DNA of 40,462 bases from Desulfotomaculaceae bacterium (GTDB lineage Bacteria > Bacillota > Desulfotomaculia > Desulfotomaculales > Pelotomaculaceae): assembly GCA_028702695.1 (NCBI GenBank), contig JAQVOH010000013.1, forward strand, positions 1-40,462. The letters run 5' to 3'. The position numbers and the translations under genes were made by a program. Below are positions 7,711 to 15,341 of the stretch, piece after piece (within the stretch, counting starts at the first letter, position 1; every line of letters starts with the position of its first letter). The notes under the pieces were generated by a model, which ran no database searches, was not told the DNA's origin, and was given only the letters and a program-made list of their open reading frames with translations.

Positions 7711-8178
7711 CTACCTGTTCTCCAGGCGCACCCGGCCCAGACAGGTTATACCACCTTCAACACGCAAATGATCGCCTGCGGATGGGACCAGCACTTCTTT
7801 AGAAACATCCAAAACCTCTATATCGAGAGGCCTGCTGTATCTAGATCCGTCCACTTCAAGCATGTCCCCTTCCCGGACGAAAACTGTGACGTAACGCTCA
7901 CGGAACTCCCCACGGGATTCACCGTTAACCAATACCCTGGCCAGTGGTAGTGTGGAATAATTTTTTAATTGAAAGGTAATCACAGGTTCCTGCAGCAAGC
8001 TGGCTGGATAAAGAGAGGGGCGGGTCCGCTCAAGCGATGTAACCGGCACAGCATCCGGCAGAGGGTCGCCCACTCTGAGCGTCTGTACCAACATTACTAT
8101 CGCGGCAATAACAACCACCAGTCGGATTAGAGCCCGTTCCAGCCTATCCCGGCCCGGTCTGTGCATCCCTGTTTTCAT
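7711..8178 (-). CDS. Uncharacterised membrane-anchored protein
   Basis: About 155 residues from ATG 8178. This start has a GGGGGGTG ribosome binding site; the frame is open to an ATG at 8256, which has none. After a basic N-terminus there is one membrane helix (about residues 20-38), then an extracytoplasmic beta-rich domain with a conserved-looking end (VEGGITCLGRVRLE). The topology suggests a single-pass protein with its body outside the membrane. I do not recognise the family. The next gene upstream (8270-8734) is also unknown and may be cotranscribed. Confidence 0.7.
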   Translation of the reverse strand: MKTGMHRPGRDRLERALIRLVVVIAAIVMLVQTLRVGDPLPDAVPVTSLERTRPSLYPASLLQEPVITFQLKNYSTLPLARVLVNGESRGEFRERYVTVFVREGDMLEVDGSRYSRPLDIEVLDVSKEVLVPSAGDHLRVEGGITCLGRVRLENR

Positions 8179-8269
8179 CAATACACCCCCCGCCAATTTT
8201 CTTCCAGTAAAGTCTATGACCTCATCTGGAAGAAAATACATTGACAGGAGATTCATGCTGCATTAAAAA

Positions 8270-8734
8270 TTATTTTAAGTTATACTTCTTTTCCAGGCGC
8301 AACCTGTATTCTTTCATCTCCTCGTGCACTCTGAACAAGAGCCTCTCCAGGTCGGAATGGCTTAGATTTACAGACGCAGGATCCAGTATTTCAATTTTCC
8401 TGAAGTCCTCCCTGGTTATAAAGCGGATCATATTCTCCAGGTTATCAGCCTTAACAGTCAACACCAGAGGGGCATAAGCAGCATATGTATTGGCTATTTC
8501 GTCATAAACCGAGTATACATCCGTGCTTACGTCTATGTCGATAATTTGAATACCTTGCAGGGGAATGTTCCGGAAAACCGCAACCTGTTGCTCCCTGGCC
8601 TCCTCAGCTGCTTTATCGGAAGGCTTTCCCCCAAAAAGCAGACGCCCCGGCTTGCCGTTTGACTTGAAATCTAGACGCACCTTAAAAAGTACGCCATTCC
8701 TGTCGACCAGGCTGTTGTCCTCACTCAATGGCAT
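8270..8734 (-). CDS. Uncharacterised soluble protein
   Basis: About 154 residues from ATG 8734 (MPLSEDNSLV). A GGAGGG lies 12-13 bases upstream, and an in-frame TTG two codons earlier has better spacing, so the exact start is open; the frame itself is open to 8848. The protein is charged, with no signal peptide or membrane segment, and ends in a Lys/Arg/Glu-rich helix. No known motif was recognised. It lies between rluB and the membrane-anchored protein on the same strand. The 180 bases between it and rluB hold no other gene that I can see. Confidence 0.6.
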   Translation of the reverse strand: MPLSEDNSLVDRNGVLFKVRLDFKSNGKPGRLLFGGKPSDKAAEEAREQQVAVFRNIPLQGIQIIDIDVSTDVYSVYDEIANTYAAYAPLVLTVKADNLENMIRFITREDFRKIEILDPASVNLSHSDLERLLFRVHEEMKEYRLRLEKKYNLK

Positions 8735-8913
8735 AGTCAAAAAAAACCCTCCTATCAAAAGGGGATTACCCTGCAAAAGGTAATTCAACCCAGAATCAAA
8801 AAATCCTGCGTGCATTTTACATGTTTTACCACTATATATAAGGGACAAATACTAAAACATAATCGCCTATGGCGACCTGTGTGCTTACAACACGGCTCAT
8901 GAGATTTTTTCCA

Positions 8914-9651
8914 TTACTTACCCGAGCCCGGCTTCAACCCGGCAAGCTCTTTCAGTTGTCTCAATTCCAACTCACTCAGGTGGCGGTACTCCCCTGGTCT
9001 CATTATATCCAGGTTGAGGTTTCCAATCTTGCTCCGCCTCAACCGCAAAACCTGGAAATTGATATGTTCAAACATGCGTCTGATCTGGCGGTTGCGTCCT
9101 TCCCGGATGGTGACCTCCACCAGCGCGTTACCATCATGCTGGCCTGCCAGCCTGACTTTGGCGGGGGCGGTGAGGCCATCCTCCAGTTGGAGTCCCCCGG
9201 CCATCTGTTCCAACTGCTCCTTCGTAGGAATTCCGGCCACCCGCACCAGGTAGGTCTTCGGGACGAGGTGGCTGGGATGAGTCAGAGCGAAAGTAAGTTC
9301 TCCATCATTGGTCAACAAGAGCAGTCCTTCACTGTCGTAGTCCAGCCTTCCGACGGGATAAACCCTGGCGTTTATTCCTTTAAGTAGGTCGGTTACCTGT
9401 TTGCGGCCTTTTTCATCACTCATAGTTGTGATATACCCGCGGGGCTTGTACATCATTAGGTAATATTTTTGTGACGACAGGTGCAACCCCTCGCCACCTA
9501 CCTGAATTTTATCTTTGTCCGGGTCAACCTTGGTGCCCGGTTCGGTTACGACCCGGCCGTTCACTTTTACCATACCGGCAGCAATCATCGTCTCACAGTG
9601 CCGCCTGGAAGCAACCCCGGCGCGGGCCATCACCTTTTGTAGTCGTTCCAT
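8914..9651 (-). CDS. rluB: 23S rRNA pseudouridine synthase, RluB type
   Basis: 245 residues. It isomerises a uridine of 23S rRNA helix 89 (position 2605 in E. coli numbering) to pseudouridine. An S4 RNA-binding domain (about 1-60, MERLQKVMARAGVASRR) precedes the RsuA/RluB catalytic domain. That domain has the PVGRLDYDSEGLLLLTNDG motif holding the catalytic Asp, and GRNRQIRRMFE near residue 195. Family members of this type in Firmicutes often lie near cmk, scpB or spmAB, as here. Confidence 0.93.
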   Translation of the reverse strand: MERLQKVMARAGVASRRHCETMIAAGMVKVNGRVVTEPGTKVDPDKDKIQVGGEGLHLSSQKYYLMMYKPRGYITTMSDEKGRKQVTDLLKGINARVYPVGRLDYDSEGLLLLTNDGELTFALTHPSHLVPKTYLVRVAGIPTKEQLEQMAGGLQLEDGLTAPAKVRLAGQHDGNALVEVTIREGRNRQIRRMFEHINFQVLRLRRSKIGNLNLDIMRPGEYRHLSELELRQLKELAGLKPGSGK

Positions 9652-9739
9652 ATATCCACCTGACCATACTCCTATATTTTAATGATTGTGCTATCTCTGA
9701 CACTTATTATACCCAATAATAAAACCAACCCTTAAGTGA

Positions 9740-9768
9740 ATTTAATCAGAACTAAACTCTGTTGTCAA
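9740..9768 (-). promoter_or_regulatory. Possible promoter of rluB
   Basis: A perfect TTGACA (9763-9768) is 17 bases from TTAAAT (9740-9745) on the minus strand. A TATAAT at 9706-9711 is an alternative -10 element with a weak -35. The rest of the 9652-9947 gap holds the spmB terminator and no gene that I can see. Confidence 0.45.
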
Positions 9769-9889
9769 ATAAAAACAATGGGCAGTTTTTCTAGGAACAA
9801 TTTCTTATACGTAGAGCTAACAAAAAATAAGACCATCAAGCAGTCGCACACGATCATGACAATATTGATTAAATGATTGATTGGATGTC

Positions 9890-9918
9890 AAAAAAATTCC
9901 GAAGGCGTTAGTCCCCGG
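9890..9918 (-). terminator. Intrinsic terminator after spmB
   Basis: On the minus strand CCGGGG pairs with CUUCGG (two G-U pairs), the stem is continued by a short inner pair, and AA plus seven or eight U follow. It lies about 30 bases after the spmB stop. Confidence 0.65.
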
Positions 9919-9947
9919 GTAAACAGTACTCTATTTTATGTATTTTC

Positions 9948-10478
9948 TCAAAACAAGGTTCTGACGATACAAACTGAGGCAACCAGGGTGGTGAGGTCTG
10001 CTACCAGTCCCAGGAGGACCGAGTAGCGATATTTTTTGATCCCAACTGAACCGAAATACAAAGTCAAGACATAGAAAGTAGTATCACAGCTGCCCTGCAT
10101 GGTGGAGACCAGCCGTCCTAGAAAACTGTCCGGACCGTAGGTCTTAATAATATCCGAGGCAATACCCAGAGCAGCTCCACCGGAGAGGGGCCGCATGATG
10201 GCATGGGGCAAGACCTCCGCCGGCAGGCCGATCAGGCTAAGCAGCGGGGACAAAGCTGCTACCAGTACTTCCATTGCCCCGGAAGCCCGGAAAATACTAA
10301 TGGCGACCAGCATGGCCACCAGATAGGGAATGGTCTTTACAGCGGTTGCGAAACCAGCCTCCGCCCCTTCCACAAAGGTTTCGTAGACCTTGACCCCACG
10401 AAGTACCGCCACCAGGGGGACTATCAGGAGAATCACCGGGATAGCCCAGCGGGACATTTCCGCGATAAACTCAAACAT
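9948..10478 (-). CDS. spmB: Spore maturation protein B
   Basis: 176 residues with several membrane helices and the nucleoside-transporter gate-like domain of the SpmA/SpmB pair. In Bacillus, SpmA and SpmB are needed for normal spore core dehydration and heat resistance. The sequence GAEAGFATAVKTIPYLVAML and the later MRPLSGGAALG block match SpmB. It follows spmA with only a few bases between them. Length equals that of the Bacillus protein within a few residues. Confidence 0.95.
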   Translation of the reverse strand: MFEFIAEMSRWAIPVILLIVPLVAVLRGVKVYETFVEGAEAGFATAVKTIPYLVAMLVAISIFRASGAMEVLVAALSPLLSLIGLPAEVLPHAIMRPLSGGAALGIASDIIKTYGPDSFLGRLVSTMQGSCDTTFYVLTLYFGSVGIKKYRYSVLLGLVADLTTLVASVCIVRTLF

Positions 10479-10481
10479 GCC

Positions 10482-11072
10482 CTACCTCCTTTTGCCCGAA
10501 TAAAGCAGCCGTAGCAGCCGGTCCACCACGATGGCCACTACCATGCTGAAGGCGGTTGCTATGATGGTTGGCCCTACGATATCGGTGGGGTCGGTGGAGC
10601 CGTAAAACAGGCGGATACCGATAATCGTGGTTGGGATTAGGGTGACACAGGAGGTGTTAAGAGCAAGAAAGGTACACATGGCGTCTGAAGCAGTGTCTTT
10701 GGAGTGGTTTAGTGTCTGTAGTTCCCGCATAGCAATCAGTCCCATGGGTGTGGCAGCGTTCCCCAGTCCGAGGATATTAGCACTGAGGTTCATCACAATA
10801 GCCCCCATAGCCGGGTGTTCCCTGGGCACGCTGGGGAAGAGAAAACGCATTACCGGGCGTACCAGCCATGCCAGCGCGCGTACCAGTCCAGACTCTTCGG
10901 CCAGCTTCATGATGCCCAGCCAGAAAGTGATAATGGCAATCAGGCTGATGGATATTTTTACCGCATTATTAGCGCCATCAAAGGCCGCCTTCGTAACAAC
11001 CTCGATATTTCCGTTGATCCCGGCCACAACGATGCCGAATACAACCATCACCAGCCAGATAAAGTTGACCAC
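10482..11072 (-). CDS. spmA: Spore maturation protein A
   Basis: 196 residues, partner of SpmB in spore core dehydration. It has the family blocks FWLGIMKLAEESGL, GLGNAATPMGL and NTSCVTLIPTT, with about five hydrophobic segments. I start at GTG 11072, since this gives MVNFIW, like the Bacillus SpmA N-terminus, and places GGGGGT six bases upstream; a GTG two codons earlier is too close to that site. Unlike Bacillus, no dacF gene lies immediately upstream; an FAD oxidoreductase does. Confidence 0.94.
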   Translation of the reverse strand: MVNFIWLVMVVFGIVVAGINGNIEVVTKAAFDGANNAVKISISLIAIITFWLGIMKLAEESGLVRALAWLVRPVMRFLFPSVPREHPAMGAIVMNLSANILGLGNAATPMGLIAMRELQTLNHSKDTASDAMCTFLALNTSCVTLIPTTIIGIRLFYGSTDPTDIVGPTIIATAFSMVVAIVVDRLLRLLYSGKRR

Positions 11073-11156
11073 TTTCACACCCCCACTAATGCTTGTCCTC
11101 TAATACTTTATGAGTCGGAGTGGATAAATAGTATAAAATATGGAAATTTATACTTA

Positions 11157-12434
11157 TCATATAATGCTACGATTAAAGACCCCTGCCAGACCGGTTCTGG
11201 CAACCCGCTCTCGGATTTGCGCCATGTCGGTGGTATAGAGCCCTCGTTCCTGCATCCTCTGGAAGTATACAGAGCCGGAAAAAGTATATTTATTGCTTAT
11301 CCCTTCAGGGGTTTTCATTTCCCTGTGCATAAAGGAAATAATATCGCCGCAGGCCAGTTCGGGGGGGAGTACGAGTAGTTCGCTACCGGCCAACATCCTT
11401 ACCGCATTATGGCCGGCCAGAAAACCGGTCACAATGGCCTCGGTATGCCCTACCAAAAGGCCGGTCTTCTCACCGGCGCAAAGCAGGTTTAAGGCGCCTG
11501 AAACCACCAGGCTGTCATTGCATGGCGCCATAGCCATAAAACGTACTGAATTACCCATTCCACCTGAATAGGGATCCGCATAGCGGGCATCCTCTAAGCC
11601 CTTCAGGGTGCGGAGTATTTCCAGCGGAAAATATGGCGCCATTAACTTGGCGTGGCCGGTATCAAGGAACACCAAATTTTCCGCAAACTCGGGCAGGGAA
11701 TATTGTTGGCAAGCTTTGCGGTCAAGTTTGCTGCTGGCGTGGAGGATTTCAGGAAGGGGAATGACCAGCACACCATCTCGCTCCAGCTTTGCCACCAGGG
11801 CAGTTGATATCGATTTTTTTTCGAGTTTGCAGGACCCGCTCATGGCCTCAAACTGGGGAAAACCCTCCCCGGCTGTTATTTCGGTTATTCCGGCTTTAGC
11901 CGTTAGGCTGGTACGTGGTCCGAAGGTAGGACAGCGCAGGATGCACATGGCGCAACCGGAACCATATAAGGTGCAGTACTGTGACGGTCCGGCCGTACCC
12001 GTGCAGTCAATAAAGACATCTCCCTTGATATGCTCCCCGTCGCCTGTTTTAATCCCGGTAATAAATCCATTACTACTCGACACTGCGGCCATTCTTTTCT
12101 GCAGCTTCAACTTAACCCCCGCTGTTCGAAGCGCCATTTTAATCAATGGCTCTATTCTGGTGACATCGTATAGCATGGCATGGCGGTGCCCTGGAAAGTC
12201 AATGTTATGGTGGGTGGCAGACTGCTCAATCGGCTTAAGGAAATTCCCGGCGCCGAGTTCCCTCATTTCTTCCATGGCCGTGAGGCGGCCGTTGTTGCGC
12301 ATTATACCACCTACCAGGCCGGTGCCCAGGAGCATATCGGTTTTTTCAATGATTACCGTGTCGGCTCCGGCCACGGCTGCGGCATAAGCGGCGGAACATC
12401 CAGCCCAACCGCCCCCGACGATAACAACAGTCAT
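11157..12434 (-). CDS. FAD-dependent oxidoreductase (FAD_oxidored family)
   Basis: 425 residues. The N-terminal dinucleotide-binding motif VVIVGGGWAGCSAAYAAA is followed by an acidic strand end (VIIEK), and a second FAD motif (DVFIDCTGTA) lies near residue 143. A cysteine cluster CAMCILRCPTFGPRTS around residue 175 could be redox-active or bind a metal. The family includes proteins with unknown substrates; TrmFO- and GidA-like RNA enzymes differ in motif. ATG 12434 has a GGGGAGGG site. It is 84 bases upstream of spmA on the same strand, and cotranscription is possible. The substrate is unknown. Confidence 0.8.
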   Translation of the reverse strand: MTVVIVGGGWAGCSAAYAAAVAGADTVIIEKTDMLLGTGLVGGIMRNNGRLTAMEEMRELGAGNFLKPIEQSATHHNIDFPGHRHAMLYDVTRIEPLIKMALRTAGVKLKLQKRMAAVSSSNGFITGIKTGDGEHIKGDVFIDCTGTAGPSQYCTLYGSGCAMCILRCPTFGPRTSLTAKAGITEITAGEGFPQFEAMSGSCKLEKKSISTALVAKLERDGVLVIPLPEILHASSKLDRKACQQYSLPEFAENLVFLDTGHAKLMAPYFPLEILRTLKGLEDARYADPYSGGMGNSVRFMAMAPCNDSLVVSGALNLLCAGEKTGLLVGHTEAIVTGFLAGHNAVRMLAGSELLVLPPELACGDIISFMHREMKTPEGISNKYTFSGSVYFQRMQERGLYTTDMAQIRERVARTGLAGVFNRSII

Positions 12435-12479
12435 AAAAAAGCCCTCCCCAGAAACAGTATATTCAATGGGAGAGCTAAA

Positions 12480-12520
12480 AGCTTCTATCTTACCAGATTA
12501 AGGCTAAAAATATAGAAGCT
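12480..12520 (-). terminator. Inverted repeat downstream of spoVR, possible weak terminator
   Basis: AGCTTCTAT and ATAGAAGCT form a perfect nine-base stem with a 23-base loop. On the minus strand it is followed by UUUAG only, so terminator function is uncertain. Confidence 0.35.
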
Positions 12521-12557
12521 GTTATCTGTATAGTCTGTTATCTGTATAGTCTGTTGT
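12519..12557. repeat. 16-bp tandem repeat, about 2.4 copies
   Basis: The unit CTGTTATCTGTATAGT occurs twice exactly (12519-12534, 12535-12550) and then partially (12551-12557). It lies between the spoVR stop and the inverted repeat. Confidence 0.85.
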
Positions 12558-12559
12558 CT

Positions 12560-13981
12560 CTACAAAAATTTCTTAGAGCCTTTTTCTCCATTATGGGAAA
12601 AAAGCACCTGCTTGTTGTCCAGACGTGTCTCTAAGTGAACGGTTTTGCCCCACAGGGTGAAAACGTGAGGGAGGGTCTTTTCCAGGTAGAAAACATCAAG
12701 TTCATCTCCCTCAAAGTAGTGCTTGAGGTAGAGTTCACCCCGCTTATTAAAGTCGCCGTCCTCCACCACAATATGCGGATAGCCGCAATTGGTAAGACTG
12801 GACACCAGGCCATCCCTGACCTTTTCCCATTCCTTCTGACTGACTTTCCAGTCGTAACCCATTTTCTTAAATAAATACAGGTCCATATCGTTAACCAATT
12901 CTTTGGTGAGGTAATTCCGGAGAAATGAACTATCATTTTCCATTGCCCTTACCTCAAAAATTTTCTGTTTCCCTTCCCCACCCGGGCGTCCGTATTTTTC
13001 TCTTTCTTCTTCTGTGGGGGTTTCCCACCGCTTTTCGATGTCTTCGAATATTCTTAAGCCCAGTGAGTAAGGGTTAAGGCGAGTACGGGAGGTCTGAATA
13101 ATGCCTGAATGCATCTTGGCAAACTCGATTGTATCAGCCTCGTCCAATTCGACTTCCCGCATGATCCTGAGGTGCCAATAGGACGCCCAACCTTCATTCA
13201 TTATTTTTGTCTCCATCTGAGGCCAAAAATATAGCATTTCCTGACGGATTACGGACATGATGTCCTGCTGCCAGTCCTCCAGCTCCACACTGTTCTGCGT
13301 TATGAAAAGCATCAGATCCTTATCCGGCTCGGGTGGGAACTTCCTGGGATAAGCGCAAGTATTGCATTCAAATAATCCTTGCTCATCCAGGGACCAGAGA
13401 TCATCATAAGGCGTTTCCTTTTTTCTATGCCGGCATTCATACTTTGGCGCCTCGGCCTTTTTTGGGCTTTTCTTAACCAGTCGCCTTGGCTCCACATGTT
13501 CCTGTAGCGCGATAGCCGCGTCGATAAAAGACTCGACTTTGGCTCTGCCATACTTGAACTCGTATTCCCGGAAGCGGTTGGCGGCGGCAGCCATAGATTC
13601 AACCATTGCTCTGGAGGTGTTATTGAAATAAATGTTATTTTTAAAGAAATCGCAGTGAGCTATGACATGCGCCATGATCAACTTGTTCTGAAGCAGGCTG
13701 TTCCCCTCCAGGAGAAATGCATAACAGGGATCGGAGTTAATTACCATCTCATAAATGCGGCCTAGATTATAATCGTACTGGGTCTTCATTTTGTGGTAGG
13801 CCTTGCCGAAGGTCCAGTGGGAGAAGCGGGTGGGCATGCCATAAGCGCCAAAAGTATAGATAATATCGGCAGGGCAAATTTCAAAGAAAATGTCATAAAA
13901 GTCAAGGCCGAATTCCCTGGCCTTAGCCGAAATATTTTCCATGGCCTCCTCCAGGAAGCTCAGTTCTTTCTGCTGATTCAA
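12560..13981 (-). CDS. spoVR: SpoVR family protein (spore cortex)
   Basis: 473 residues, close to the usual 470. In Bacillus, SpoVR affects spore cortex formation; its biochemical role is not settled. Family blocks visible are the IYTFGAYGMPTRFSHWTFGK segment near the N-terminus, VMAHVIAHCDFFKNN-like around residue 100, and NEGWASYWHLRIM in the middle. The start is TTG 13981 with AAGGAG nine bases upstream. It follows yhbH after a 200-base gap containing a terminator. prkA, yhbH and spoVR are commonly clustered and coexpressed under stress or sporulation in other bacteria. Confidence 0.95.
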   Translation of the reverse strand: MNQQKELSFLEEAMENISAKAREFGLDFYDIFFEICPADIIYTFGAYGMPTRFSHWTFGKAYHKMKTQYDYNLGRIYEMVINSDPCYAFLLEGNSLLQNKLIMAHVIAHCDFFKNNIYFNNTSRAMVESMAAAANRFREYEFKYGRAKVESFIDAAIALQEHVEPRRLVKKSPKKAEAPKYECRHRKKETPYDDLWSLDEQGLFECNTCAYPRKFPPEPDKDLMLFITQNSVELEDWQQDIMSVIRQEMLYFWPQMETKIMNEGWASYWHLRIMREVELDEADTIEFAKMHSGIIQTSRTRLNPYSLGLRIFEDIEKRWETPTEEEREKYGRPGGEGKQKIFEVRAMENDSSFLRNYLTKELVNDMDLYLFKKMGYDWKVSQKEWEKVRDGLVSSLTNCGYPHIVVEDGDFNKRGELYLKHYFEGDELDVFYLEKTLPHVFTLWGKTVHLETRLDNKQVLFSHNGEKGSKKFL

Positions 13982-14066
13982 CAGTCATCACTCCTTGGTT
14001 TACAATATGCTAAAAGTTTTTTTTATTGCCACTTTCCTGGGGACACCGTCAGTATGCAGGGATGAT

Positions 14067-14094
14067 AAAAAAGGGTCCCCGTTTAGGGAGACCC
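14067..14094 (-). terminator. Intrinsic terminator between yhbH and spoVR
   Basis: GGGTCTCC pairs with GGGGACCC (one bulge) on the minus strand and is followed by six U. It would cut the prkA-yhbH transcript before spoVR, so spoVR may have its own promoter or depend on readthrough. Confidence 0.8.
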
Positions 14095-14180
14095 GAGGCT
14101 GGTTAGGGTGTAAGTATTCTGCAACCCTATAGGCGCAATGTGCTACATGAGTCACATCCCTACAGGCCATTAAAAGGTGC

Positions 14181-15329
14181 TTACTTTTTCTCCTGTGTCT
14201 GACTAAAGAATTTTTTTAGGGCTGGATAGACCCCACTTTTGTCACGGATGGTGACGCAGGTGAATTTGGGATTCTGGATCTTTTTGAACGTGTTGCGCAG
14301 AGTGCTAGTGTAGTAATACGGCCCCTCAATTTCGCCGTAGCCCACCATATTGCAGACCTCCAACAGCGCGTTGATCTGTTTCACGCAGTTCTCATTATCT
14401 GACGACAGGTTATCGCCGTCTGAAAAATGAAAGCCGTAAATGTTGTAGTCCTGTGGGCTATAGCGCTTTTCAATAACCTCCAGGGCCAGCTTATACACGG
14501 AAGAGCAGCGGGTACCGCCACTGGCTCCCTTGGTGAAGAATTCCTCTTCAGTTGTTTCCTTGGCTTCGGTGTGGTGGGCCAGGAAAACAATCTGGACGTT
14601 GTTGTACTTGGTGCGCAGGAAACGAACCATCCAGAAGAAAAAACTGCGGGCGATGTACTTCTCAAAGGGCCCCATCGACCCCGAGGTATCCATCATAGCC
14701 AGGACTACGGCGCTGGATTCAAATTTGTAGGTTGTTTCCCAGGTCTTATAGCGCAGGTCCTCTGGCGTGATGCCATGCAGGCCGGGGTTTCCTTGCAAAG
14801 CGTTGCGCTTGATGACCTCCATAATCGTCCGCTTACGATCGATGTTGCTGGCAATACCTTTTTTGCGGACGTCCTTGAACTCGGCCGCTTCCGAGGCAAT
14901 TTCCGGTTTTTTCTTCTGCTCCAGGTTTGGCAGCCCCAGGTCCTCGAAAATCATTTCGGCCAGTTCATCGACGGTAATGTCAGCCTCGTAGTAATCAACG
15001 CCCGGCTCTTCGCCGGCTCCCTTTCCTTTACCCTGTTTCTGCTGGGGATCGGAATAAATGACATCCCCTTGCTTGCTGTTCCCGTCCCCCTGGCCGCCGT
15101 GCTGCTGCTTGCCGAAATCATAGCGAAAGTGAAATTCATCCAGTGAGCGTATCGGTACTTTAACCACCTTGCGCCCATCATGCATGATAATACTTTCTTC
15201 ACTAACAATATCGGCCAGGTTCTTTTTTATAGCTTCCCGTACCTTCTCCCGGTGACGCTGGCGGTCAATCTCCCCCTTGCGGTGAAGCGACCAGTCCTCC
15301 CGGGTGATGACGAAGTTGGTTTTGGCCAT
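14181..15329 (-). CDS. yhbH: YhbH/YeaH family protein (DUF444)
   Basis: 382 residues. The C-terminal half is a von Willebrand A-like domain with a MIDAS-type motif (MMDTSGSMG, about residue 217). The N-terminal half has the basic NFVITREDWSLHRKGEIDRQ opening and a glycine-rich linker (GKQQHGGQGDG) typical of DUF444. In Bacillus yhbH is a sporulation gene; the Gram-negative homologue YeaH works with the YeaG (PrkA-like) kinase. ATG 15329 has a GGGAGGAAG site and starts 12 bases after the prkA stop, so the two are one operon. Confidence 0.95.
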   Translation of the reverse strand: MAKTNFVITREDWSLHRKGEIDRQRHREKVREAIKKNLADIVSEESIIMHDGRKVVKVPIRSLDEFHFRYDFGKQQHGGQGDGNSKQGDVIYSDPQQKQGKGKGAGEEPGVDYYEADITVDELAEMIFEDLGLPNLEQKKKPEIASEAAEFKDVRKKGIASNIDRKRTIMEVIKRNALQGNPGLHGITPEDLRYKTWETTYKFESSAVVLAMMDTSGSMGPFEKYIARSFFFWMVRFLRTKYNNVQIVFLAHHTEAKETTEEEFFTKGASGGTRCSSVYKLALEVIEKRYSPQDYNIYGFHFSDGDNLSSDNENCVKQINALLEVCNMVGYGEIEGPYYYTSTLRNTFKKIQNPKFTCVTIRDKSGVYPALKKFFSQTQEKK

Positions 15330-15341
15330 GACGCTTCCTCC

